Assembly (NCBI GenBank): GCA_024229495.1 | Contig: JAAESJ010000027.1 | Coordinates: 1-53,918, forward strand | Reading direction: 5' to 3' | Source: Verrucomicrobiaceae bacterium | GTDB lineage: Bacteria > Verrucomicrobiota > Verrucomicrobiia > Verrucomicrobiales > DEV007 | DNA: 53,918 bases | In this document: positions 7,760-17,400 of the stretch, piece after piece | Position numbering within the stretch: the stretch's first letter is position 1 | Layout of the letters: each line of letters opens with the position of its first letter | The notes under the pieces: model-generated | Databases searched by the model: none | The model's input: only the letters and a program-made list of their open reading frames with translations | What the model was told of the DNA's origin: nothing | Translations under genes and position numbers: made by a program

Positions 7760-9151
7760 ATGCGTCTTTTAATTCCAGCATTTATTTCTCTCACGCTAAG
7801 CTGCGCATCCGCCAGAAAGCCCAATGTAATCATCTTCTTCACCGATGACCAGGGAACCTTGGACGCCGGCTGCTATGGATCAAGTGACCTAATCACGCCC
7901 AATATCGACAAGCTGGCAAAGACAGGCTTACGCTTCACCCAAGCTTATGCCCACACCGTGTGTTGCCCTGCCCGGGCCGCCCTGCTCACTGGGCGACACC
8001 CCCAGCGCAGCGGAGTCAACCGGTGGACACAGGGAGACATGAAGGGGGCAAAGGGCATTAACATGGCCCTTGAGGAGGTCACAATTGCAGAGTCTCTGAA
8101 ACAAAACGGGTATCGAACTGCACTATTCGGAAAATGGCACCTCGGGGCCCACCGGGACTTTGGCCCAAAGAAGCAGGGGTTCGATGAATTCTTTGGCCTC
8201 CGGGATGGTTTCATCGACAACTACAATCACTATTTTCTGCACGGCCAGGGATTCCACGATCTTTATGAGGGAACCACGTCAGTAAAGGCTGACGGCCAAT
8301 ATTTTCCTGAGCTAATGACCAGACGCTCTTTATCATTCATTGAGGAAAACAAGGATCGCCCTTTTTTCCTCTACCTCCCCTTCAACATCCCGCATTACCC
8401 GGAGCAGGCACCCAAGAAATTTGCAGCGCCATTCCAGGACATGAAGGACCCGGCAAGGAAATCCTACGCCACCATCATGCATGCAACCGACCACTACATC
8501 GGAAAGGTTTTAAGCAAACTGGAATCCTTAAACCTTCGCCAAAACTCAATCATTATCTTCATGAGCGACAACGGGCACTCCGAGGAAACCGGCAACCGCA
8601 TTCGTGTAGACAACCACAAGAGCGGTCATCCCAAGGGGCACTTTTATGGAGCCAGCGGTGGTGGCTACACCGGAAAATGGAAAGGCAACAAGGGAAATTT
8701 TCTCGAGGGTGGCATTCGTGTGCCGGCAATTATTTCCTACCCGGGAGTTTTGCCGGCGGACCAAACACGCAATCAGCCCATCACGATCATGGACTGGTTC
8801 CCGACGATTCTGGAGCTTTGCGCAATCAAGAGCAACCCGGAAAACCCAGAACTCGATGGCTTCAGCCTGTCAAAAGTCTTTGCATCAGAAGACGCTAAAA
8901 CCCCGAACCAGGTCATGCACTGGGGATGGTTCAGCAATTGGGCGGTTCGGATAGGCGAATGGAAATTGATTTCCCGCGGCAACTGGGACTGGAGTCCCGG
9001 AGACCCTCTGCCCAAGTCCACCCAGCTCGTAAGCTTAAATGATCCTGCTCCGGAAAGGGAAAATCATGCCGCTGCCAGGGCTGACGTTTTATTGAGGCTG
9101 AAAAAAGCACACGATCACTGGGCCCAGCAAGTGGGCTTTAGCGGGAAATGA
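7760..9151 (+). CDS. Secreted sulfatase (formylglycine-dependent)
   Basis: Sulfatases hydrolyse sulfate esters using a formylglycine made from an active-site Cys or Ser. I choose the ATG at 7760 because it gives a clean signal peptide (MRLLIPAFISLTLSCASA) and has AGGA five bases upstream; an ATG at 7730 would add ten residues. The N-terminal metal-binding segment is IIFFTDDQGT. The active-site motif is CCPAR, with Cys68 as the residue to be modified, followed by ALLTGRHPQRSG. GKWHLG and SDNGHSEETG supply the remaining catalytic and calcium-binding residues. The 463-residue length is normal for the family. The substrate cannot be read from sequence. The stop codon overlaps the ATG of the predicted selenoprotein (ATGA at 9148-9151), so the two genes are translationally coupled. 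Confidence 0.93.
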   Translation: MRLLIPAFISLTLSCASARKPNVIIFFTDDQGTLDAGCYGSSDLITPNIDKLAKTGLRFTQAYAHTVCCPARAALLTGRHPQRSGVNRWTQGDMKGAKGINMALEEVTIAESLKQNGYRTALFGKWHLGAHRDFGPKKQGFDEFFGLRDGFIDNYNHYFLHGQGFHDLYEGTTSVKADGQYFPELMTRRSLSFIEENKDRPFFLYLPFNIPHYPEQAPKKFAAPFQDMKDPARKSYATIMHATDHYIGKVLSKLESLNLRQNSIIIFMSDNGHSEETGNRIRVDNHKSGHPKGHFYGASGGGYTGKWKGNKGNFLEGGIRVPAIISYPGVLPADQTRNQPITIMDWFPTILELCAIKSNPENPELDGFSLSKVFASEDAKTPNQVMHWGWFSNWAVRIGEWKLISRGNWDWSPGDPLPKSTQLVSLNDPAPERENHAAARADVLLRLKKAHDHWAQQVGFSGK

Positions 9152-12060
9152 ACATCCTTAACACCCGGCTGGTTTCATGCCTGTGCTACTGCTTTTCCGC
9201 AGCTGCCTTACTGTCAGTGATCTCGTGCAGAAAAGCGCATGAAAGAAATGGCACAGACCCTCTTGAAGACAAGGAGGAGCAGATAACAAAACAAACAAGC
9301 ACGTCACTTGGGGAGAGCGAACGCAGGGCAGGGATTGCAGAAACCTCGCTGAAAAAAATAGCTGCCGGCATAGTCGCAGGTCACGTTCCACCGGAAATGA
9401 AGGGCGTTACGGAGCCCATCGTGCAGGTTGCCGGTAAATTCACCGGATCAGATCCGGCAAGCCGACACAGCGAAGCTCACGTCTTCAAAATTACCAATGG
9501 TGAAAAAATCTTTGTCGCCCTCGCAAGGATCGAGTTGAAAGCCAAACTTGCGAATGGTCGATTATGCTCCGTTGTCGGACAATTGGCCTCTAAATGGGTT
9601 GTCGGGGACAATGGTTCTTTGCTCCTGCAGAGCCTTAAGGAAGCCGCGTTTTTGCCGCCGGTTGAAAGCCCCGTGGCCTGGTTTGAGGAACAAACCGGGA
9701 AGGTCATCGGTAACGAGCCCGCCTTTTTGCACCATCTTTCTCATGGCATCGATCACTGGCTCACCCGAGTCGAAGCGGCACACGGCATTGATGCCTTCAT
9801 TCGTAACGGCATGGCGCTTGGTGATATCGATGGCGATAACCGTGACGATGTCTATATCTGTCAGCCCGGCGGTCTGCCAAACCGGCTCTTTCTTCACCAG
9901 AAGGATGGCAGGGTAAAGGAAATCGATGCAGGAGTTGGCATTCTGGATCACACCAGCGCTGCGCTTTTTGTGGATATCGACAATGACAATGACCAGGACC
10001 TTGTCCTGGCAACCCCGGCGGGTATCAGCCTGTTTGAAAATGAGGGATCACTAAATTTCGCTGCCCGCGGTGTGCTGCGCACCAACAGCGCAGATTGCCA
10101 CGCCCTGGCGGCCGCTGACTATAACTTGGATGGCAATCTTGACCTCTATATTACGTTTGCCCTGGGCGATCGCCTCGGTGATGAAAATAACGATCGTTTT
10201 CTCTTTCATGATGCGCAGGACGGAGGCGCAAACCAGCTCTTCCGTGGCGATGGTGACTGGTCATTTACGGAGGCAACAGAGTCAACCGGCCTACATAAAG
10301 GCAATAACAGGCATAGTCTGGCCGCAACATGGCATGACTTTGACCTTGATGGTGATCCTGACCTCTATGTGGCCAATGACTACGGAGCCAATCAGCTTTA
10401 TCGGAATGATGCCGCTGAAGACGGTAAGCGGATTTTTACTGAGGTTGCAACCATGGTCGGGGTAGAGGACAAGGCCGCCGGGATGTCAGCCAGTTGGGGT
10501 GATTTCAACCGGGATGGCCGCCCGGACCTGTATGTTGGAAACATGTATTCAAATGCCGGTTCACGTATTACCTCACACCCGGACTTCCCTGTTGCAAACA
10601 ACGCCGGGCTTCTCGCCGTTTACAGTCGGTTTGCAAAAGGCAATACCCTGTTAAGCCAGACAAAACCAAACCAATTTATCGAATTGACAGATACTGCAAC
10701 CATGGGGCGATGGGCATGGAGCAGCTTGTTTGCGGACCTTGACAATGACGGCTGGCAAGATCTCTTTGTTGCTAACGGTTACATTACCGCTACCCAGCCG
10801 GAGGACTTGTGAAGCTTCTTCTGGCGGCAGGTCGTGCCGCTCGGAAATTCCGGGGCCAGTCCCGGCCTGGTGCGCTCCAGCCCCGCGCAGGCATTAATTG
10901 AAGCGGTCCGTCGCGGCAGTTCATTTTCCGGCAATGAGCGCCACGTGGTCTTCCAAAATATTGCCGGCAGAAAATTTTCCGATGTCTCCGGCATTACCGG
11001 CCTTGATCTCGCTGATGACGGTCGTGCGGTCTGCTTCACTGACTGGGATAATGACGGCGACCTGGATCTCTGGATCAACAACCGCAACTCCCCGCAGGTT
11101 CGGTTTTTCCGCAACAATAACCCCGGCGACATGCGGGGATTGACTGTCAGGCTGGTTGGGTCCACCTGCCCTCGGGATGCCATAGGTGCCCGGGCAATTC
11201 TATACCTCAAGGGTCAAAAGCCTCAAACTCAATCGGTTACCGCCGGTTCAGGGTTCCTTGCGCAATCATCCAAAACCCTGCATTTTGGCCTTGCCGAGGA
11301 TGCCAAGATAGAGAAACTCGTCGTTCATTGGCCCGGAGCGGAGGCCGCCAGCTACCCGGGGCTTGCCGCCGGGAGCCTTATCATCCGCCAGGGAGAAACC
11401 CCCCAGCCATTGAATCTTAAGGACCCCGCCCTGAGCAACACCCCTGTTGCGGATGCCTCTTCCTCCCGCCATACATTCCTCGCTCAACGCTTGCCCACAA
11501 ATACGATCCTGCCACGCCCTTCCGGGAAAATCCAAGAACCGTCCCTGGTGGTCCTCGCAAGTAAGGGTTGCCCAAACTGCGAAATCCAGCTGGCTGAGTG
11601 GCGGAAAAATCCTCCGCAAGAGATTGCGATCAACGTTCTGTATGCAGAAAAACTACACGAAGATAATCCCCTCCAGCTGCAGCTTATCCAGCTTCTGCAT
11701 GACCATTTTTTCTACATCACACAACGATCTTTGGAAACCCCGCTCTCGTTTCTGGTCGACCCTGAAGGGCGGCTTTGCGCAATCTATCGCGGTAGAATTG
11801 ATCGTGAGACCCTAAAAAAAGACACCGCCAGCTTGAAGATAGACGGCGCGCCACTCCGTATGGCCTCATTACCCTTCAAGGGGCATTGGCAAAGCGGATC
11901 GCTCCCTGAAGCAGAACCGCTTGGATTTGCAGAAGAGCTTCTCGATGCCGGGCTTGTCAGCTCCGCCAACCTCTATATCAGGGAACACTTCACATTGATG
12001 CAGTCTGATGAAGCTTTCCCGCAACTGCTTGAACGCCTCAAGGAGATGGAAAACAAATAA
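9148..12060 (+). CDS. Predicted selenoprotein: lipoprotein with VCBS/FG-GAP repeats, ASPIC-UnbV domain and thioredoxin-like domain (UGA at 10810-10812)
   Basis: The frame spans 970 residues if the TGA at 10810-10812 is decoded as selenocysteine (residue 555). A lipobox (SVISC, Cys27) predicts an envelope lipoprotein. FG-GAP/VCBS calcium loops follow (DIDGDNRDD, DIDNDNDQD, DYNLDGNLD, DFDLDGDPD, DFNRDGRPD, DLDNDGWQD); a further one (DWDNDGDLD) lies after the UGA. The ASPIC-UnbV domain (about residues 660-745) comes next, then a thioredoxin-like domain with CPNC at Cys808/Cys811 and a TPLSFLVDPEG strand. The frame does not shift at the TGA, and coding quality is equal on both sides. The residues after it (SFFWRQVV) look like a normal internal part of CRTAC1-like proteins. 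A hairpin matching bacterial SECIS rules lies 11-28 bases downstream. The gene is coupled to the sulfatase and shares a terminator with fusA. The alternative is a nonsense mutation or a base-call error. Confidence 0.75.
10813..10845 (+). promoter_or_regulatory. Bacterial SECIS element (selenocysteine insertion hairpin)
   Basis: Directly after the in-frame TGA, gcggca (10824-10829) and tgccgc (10835-10840) form a perfect six-base-pair stem around the five-base loop ggtcg. The stem can extend outward through a G-U pair, one mismatch and three more pairs. Seventeen bases separate the TGA from the loop; the E. coli fdhF element has eighteen, and its loop also contains GGUC. In known bacterial SECIS elements SelB contacts the G and U of this loop. 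The element lies inside the coding sequence, as is usual in bacteria. Confidence 0.78.
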
Positions 12061-12098
12061 TCTCCCGCAGCGCTCCCAATTCGATTGGAAATATAAAA

Positions 12099-12128
12099 AA
12101 AGCGGGCAGCATGGAAGCTGCCCGCTTT
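12099..12128. terminator. Bidirectional terminator between the selenoprotein gene and fusA
   Basis: A perfect 12-base-pair stem (aaagcgggcagc / gctgcccgcttt) encloses the loop atggaa. On the minus strand it is followed by a run of seven T, so it is strong for fusA. On the plus strand it ends in TTTGTATT, adequate for the gene ending at 12060. Confidence 0.92.
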
Positions 12129-12163
12129 GTATTGAGGAGTTACGGGGTAAAATGGATCAGTTA

Positions 12164-14251
12164 CTATTTCTTGGCAGCTTCCCGCTCTGCCACCTCAGCA
12201 ATCACCTTTTCTGAAATGTTTTTCGGGCAAGGCGAATAATGATCAAATTCCATTGAGAACTGCCCGCGCCCTGAAGTCATCGTGCGAAGGTCCCCAATGT
12301 AACCGAACATCTCACTGAGAGGTGCCTCACCCTTAACGCGAATTCCTGTTGGGGTGCTGTCCTGGGCTGAAATCATGCCACGCCGACGGTTCAGGTCGCC
12401 GATCACATCGCCCACATTGTCCTCTGGCGTAAAGACATCAAGCTTCATGATGGGTTCCAGCAACTGGGCCCCTGCCTTGGGCATGGACTGTCGATAGGCT
12501 GCCTTAGCTGCAATCTCAAAAGCGATGGCGGATGAGTCCACCGCATGAAACCCGCCGTCAACCAAGGTAACTTTCAGGTCCAGGCAGGGAAACCCTGCCA
12601 ATACGCCTTTCTCGGTGGATTTTTTCCATCCCTTCTCTACCGCCGGGATGAATTCCTTCGGAACGTTTCCGCCTACAATTTTCGATTCAAATTCAAAACC
12701 GGAACCGGGATCCTGTGGCTCGATAATATAATCAATTTTCGCATACTGTCCGGACCCTCCAGACTGTTTCTTGTGAGTGTAGGAATCCTCCAGTCGCTGA
12801 GTAACCGTTTCCCGGTAGGCCACCTGGGGTGCACCAGCCTCCACCTCCACCCCATGGGTGCGCTTGAGGATGTCGATCTTGATGTCGAGATGCAATTCAC
12901 CCATTCCCTTGAGGATCGTCTCCCCGGAATCCTGATCAGTCTCCACATGAAAAGAGGGATCTTCCTTGACCATCTTGCCAATTGCCAGTCCCAGCTTCTC
13001 TGAGGCTGCGGTATCCTTTGGGGCAACAGCAATCGAAATCACGGGATCGGGAAACACCATCGGTTCCAGAGTTGCGGGCTGTTTTGGATCACAGAGAGTA
13101 TGACCTGTTTGGACATTTTTCAGACCAACAAGGGCAACAATGTCACCTGCCTGTGCTGAATCCAGGTCCTCTCTTGAATCAGCGTGCATCTCAACAATGC
13201 GTCCCACGCGCTCCTCCTTGCCGGTAAATGTGTTCAAGATGCCGGTTCCCTTCTTTAAAACCCCTGAATAAATCCGGGTGAAGGTCAGTGCCCCGTATTG
13301 ATCATCCATGATCTTGAACGCCAGTGCGCGGAGGGGCTTTTCCTTGTCAACGATTGCAAATTCCCCTGTCTCGTTACCCTCAAGGTCAACCTCAGGCTGT
13401 GGCTTAACCTCCGTCGGGCTAGGCAGATAATCGATAACCGCATTCAGTATCAGCTGAATACCCTTGTTCTTGAATGCCGATCCACAATAGGTCGGGAAAA
13501 AATCCAGATTGATCGTTCCTTTGCGAATGCACTTCTTGATTGTCTCAATATCTGGCTCTTCGCCCTCGAGATATTTTTCCATCGCCTCGTCATCCTGCTC
13601 TACAGCAGTCTCAATCAACTCCGTGCGGTATTGCGCAGCCTTTTCCTTCAAGTCCTCAGGGATTTCGGTAATCTCAAAGTTCTCTGGCTGACCGGAATCA
13701 TCCCACACGTAAGCCTTCTGGCTCAGGATATCGACAACACCAACAAAGCTGTCCTCAAAGCCAATCGGAATCGTCATTACCAGAGGACTAGCCGCAAGGA
13801 CGTTCTTTACCTGGTCAACCACCCGATAGAAATCCGCGCCCAGACGGTCTAGCTTGTTAACGAATATCAGCCTTGCAACCCCGGAATCGTTCGCATAGCG
13901 CCAATTGGTCTCTGATTGTGGCTCGACACCACCCGAACCACAGAAAACTCCGACGCCACCATCCAGAACCTTTAGTGAACGATAGACCTCAATGGTAAAG
14001 TCAACGTGCCCGGGAGTATCGATGATGTTGAAGCGGTGATCATCCCAGAAACAGGTGGTGGCTGCGGATTGAATCGTAATGCCTCGTTCCTGCTCCTGAT
14101 CCATGAAGTCGGTGGTGGCGGCGCCATCATGGACTTCACCGATTTTGTGAATTTTACCGGTCAGCTTCAGGATGCGCTCGGTGGTTGTGGTCTTACCCGC
14201 ATCGACATGGGCAAAGATTCCAATATTCCGGTATTTGGAGAGATCAGACAT
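12164..14251 (-). CDS. fusA: Translation elongation factor G
   Basis: EF-G is the GTPase that drives translocation on the ribosome and, with RRF, ribosome recycling. The 695-residue length is standard. The G motifs are present: G1 [12 protein letters not shown] (residues 14-25), switch I QERGITI, G3 DTPGHVDF, G4 NKLDR, and GSAFKNKG as G5. Domains II to V follow, ending with [18 protein letters not shown]-like sequence ([11 protein letters not shown]) that is typical of domain V. The gene stands alone: rpsL, rpsG and tuf, which normally flank the primary fusA, are absent. It may therefore be a second EF-G copy with a specialised role, though PVC genomes often have scattered operons. It has its own strong terminator at 12099. 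Confidence 0.93.
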   Translation of the reverse strand: MSDLSKYRNIGIFAHVDAGKTTTTERILKLTGKIHKIGEVHDGAATTDFMDQEQERGITIQSAATTCFWDDHRFNIIDTPGHVDFTIEVYRSLKVLDGGVGVFCGSGGVEPQSETNWRYANDSGVARLIFVNKLDRLGADFYRVVDQVKNVLAASPLVMTIPIGFEDSFVGVVDILSQKAYVWDDSGQPENFEITEIPEDLKEKAAQYRTELIETAVEQDDEAMEKYLEGEEPDIETIKKCIRKGTINLDFFPTYCGSAFKNKGIQLILNAVIDYLPSPTEVKPQPEVDLEGNETGEFAIVDKEKPLRALAFKIMDDQYGALTFTRIYSGVLKKGTGILNTFTGKEERVGRIVEMHADSREDLDSAQAGDIVALVGLKNVQTGHTLCDPKQPATLEPMVFPDPVISIAVAPKDTAASEKLGLAIGKMVKEDPSFHVETDQDSGETILKGMGELHLDIKIDILKRTHGVEVEAGAPQVAYRETVTQRLEDSYTHKKQSGGSGQYAKIDYIIEPQDPGSGFEFESKIVGGNVPKEFIPAVEKGWKKSTEKGVLAGFPCLDLKVTLVDGGFHAVDSSAIAFEIAAKAAYRQSMPKAGAQLLEPIMKLDVFTPEDNVGDVIGDLNRRRGMISAQDSTPTGIRVKGEAPLSEMFGYIGDLRTMTSGRGQFSMEFDHYSPCPKNISEKVIAEVAEREAAKK

Positions 14252-14419
14252 AACTTTTAAAAAGAAGCGCCCCCGATAGTCCAGAAATCACCAAAATTCA
14301 ACGAATAATGCGCTTATATTCCTTTCTTGGCCTATAATCGTGCCGATTTTTTAGATTAGCGATGCCCAAAGCGATTATAACGGCCTTGCCATTGCCCGGA
14401 AAATACGGCTTCTACACCC

Positions 14420-17400
14420 TTACTGCAGGCGAAGTTGCTGCTTGATAAAGGCCAACAGGTCGGCAACATCCGCATGCCCAAAGCCGGCTTCCAGTCCAGC
14501 GGGCATGGCCGATTTTCCCGTGCTGGATATCGCCTTTAGCGCCGGGCGGGCAATGATCCGCTCAGAGCCGTCCATCAAATTCATCACGATGCTATTGGCC
14601 GTCTCGGTCACTATCATTCCGTATATACTCTCCCCCCCCTGCAGCCGAGCGGTATACCCAAGATAGCGCGGCTCAACAGAACGACTGGGATCCAGGAGTG
14701 ACACCAGAAGATCTTCACGGGACCGATTGGTGATGGTTTTCAAGTCCGGCCCAACCGCACGGCCCAAATCGCCTAGTTGATGACAGGCCGCACAACGCGC
14801 AATAAAATGATCACGCCCCCTCTGAATGTCCCCATTAATAGAAAGGGCAGGTCTAAATTCATTAACAACCCTGAGGCGGTCATGCGTCACGACGTCCTGA
14901 AAAAGCTTTTTGGCCCGCCTCTGAACAAGACCTGATTTGCTCATTAATAAGCGCTGGCGAACACTGGCACTTAATTCTACCGGTTGCATCTTGCCGGACT
15001 CCAGCGCTGAAAGCAGCTGGAGAACCGAAACTTCCCTGGCTAAGAGCACTCCCTCTGCAGTCTCCCGGCCTGCAGGTCCAAGCCATTGCCACGCATCGAG
15101 CAACCGATTTGCCTCACCCAGTCTGCCAAGCATCGAGATGGCCGCCGCCTGCAATGGCAAGGGAATTTCTGCGCCCAGCAGCTTTGCCGCCAAGCCAACG
15201 CCCTCTTTGCCCAGCAATCCCACGGCGGCAATTCGCTCTTCCTCACTCTTGGTTTCATCCGTCGCTGCCTCCATGGCCAGGGGAGTGACATGGTTGCGCC
15301 AACCGGCCGGTGCCTCAGCCAGCATTCTCCATTTGGCGGCACCCTCCTTCCCAGCAAGCAGGCTTTTTGTCATGGTGCCGGCCAGGCTTGGATCATTTCT
15401 GCCCATTTTCATCAACCCTATCACCAACACCTCGCTTAAGTCACCGGTAGCAGAGGCAAGCGCCTTGAAATGAGGCACTGCCGAGCTCAACACCGCCGCC
15501 GCCACATATGGATCTGAGCCATCCCTGCGGGCAATCTCAACCAACGCCGTCCCTGCCCGTTTATCCTCGAATTCTCCCAGACTGAATGCTGCCTGAAGGC
15601 GCACCTTGGCATCGGGGTCTTTTGCCGCATCAATCAACCCCTGCGGAATAACCGGCAGGGATTCTGACCTCTGCAGGCCCACTCGCCGCCAGCCAGGGTT
15701 ATCCGACTTCATGGCGGATTCAATGCGCAGGACATCCCATTTTGGCTGAGTGCCAGTGCGGAAGGATTCCCTTTCCGCAATATCCCTCGCTATGCCATTG
15801 GGCGAATCACTTGCCGCTCTTCGCCAGGGATGTTCAGCTCCCGCCTTAGTGACCCGGTAGATACGACCTTTTCCCTGACCGGAATAATAATGGGGCTCAA
15901 GCTCCTTTCTGCCACCAGGTGGTAGCCACTGCGGATGCTCAATCATGTAACGATACATATCAACCACCCACAAAGAGCCATCCGGTGCTGTGCGTGACAT
16001 TACAGGGCGACACCAACGATCCTCCGAAGCAAAGAAATCATGCTTCCCGTCAGCAGCACGTGCCGCACTAAAGCTAACCCCGTGGGGCGTCAGGACATGG
16101 CGTTGCACGAGATTGGAAAAAGGCTCACAGGTAAATGCCATTACCTTCCCGGTTGCCAGTGGAAACAATATGTTGTCCCGGTAAATCGAGATGCCACAGG
16201 CAGATGTATAGCGGCCAACATGATCAAATCCGTGAAAGCGCTTTTGCGCTTTACTGGCGGCAAAAACTCCCGGCTGGCTACCCCGCAACATCTTGCGGGG
16301 ATCAGGGGCAGGAACATCCGGGTTGCGTCCAAGATAACGATCCTCCAGCACATAATGCCAAAGAGGATGAGCATTCTGCACGCCAAACCAGTTACCATCA
16401 TTATCCCTGACCCTGCCAAATTGTGACGGCCCGGCAACCGGCTCAAAAGCTCCATCCGAGCGAAACCGGAAATCCCGTGCCCCGAGCTTCACGGCCTTGC
16501 CCGTTTTTACACATTTGATGACCGTGTCGACTCCAAACCCGGCATGGTGCCCGCCACTGGCGCAATAAATCCAGTCATCAATCCCCCAGCGCAACCCATT
16601 GACCCTGAGCTGCTGATTGCCCTCCATAAAACCGCTGAACCACGTCTCGCGAAGATCTGCGTCACCATCGCCGTCAAGGTCTTCAGCATAGAGGATCTCC
16701 CCGCCTGCGGTAACAATCACACCCTTCCCCCACGCCATGATTCCAGTGGGAAACTTCACGCTGCCCATGAAAGCCTGACGTTGATCAGGCTGGTGATCTC
16801 CGTCAGTATCGATTAAGCGCACAATTCTTCCCGAGTGACCATTTCCACCTGAGGGATAGTCCGCCATTTCTGCCACCCAGATCGACCCGTCAACTGCCCA
16901 GTCAATGGCAACCGGATCCATGACCAGCGGTTCAGCCGCAACCAACTCGACCTTGAACCCGGCGGGCACATGCACTTTCTGGAGGCTTTCTGCAGCAGAT
17001 AGCGGCGATGAATCCAAGGCTTTTTGGATCCCTGCCCTCTCAAACAAGGCGCTGACCTCAACTGCATCCAAGGCCCGGTTAAAAATAGCAACCTCATCCA
17101 GCCTACCTTCAAAATTGGCGAAGTTGTCGTTGCGTCCGCCAATGAAAATATCCCGTGACCCAAGGTGTGTCGGCCTCAGCTCTCCGGCAACCTCCCTCTT
17201 GCCGTTGAGGAAAGCCTCAACGGCATTGCCTCGCCGGACAAATACCAGGTGATACCAATGATCCTTCTTCAGCGCCACCTTTCCCTCAAGCAGTTCATTG
17301 GCCTGGTTGCCATTGAAAATAATTAACCGCCCACTTGCCACTGCACTTCCTCCAATGCCCACATGATCACCCGGGGCAGCGGGATCGTCAGCCTCGCCTC

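Noticed and set aside
10834-12060. A separate gene starting at the GTG at 10834
   Set aside because: The frame is the same as that of the upstream gene, the GTG lies in the SECIS loop, no ribosome site precedes it, and the product would start within a family segment (SFFWRQVV lies before it).
13298-13852. Plus-strand open frame of 184 codons
   Set aside because: It is antisense to EF-G, which is full length and has all G motifs.
14252-14419. A sigma-70 promoter from the TATAAT-like sequences on both strands between fusA and the giant fusion gene
   Set aside because: TATAAT-like sequences are present on both strands (for example near 14332-14337), but no convincing -35 element at the right spacing was found.
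14937-15473. Plus-strand open frame of 178 codons
   Set aside because: It is antisense to the HEAT and haem region of the giant fusion protein.
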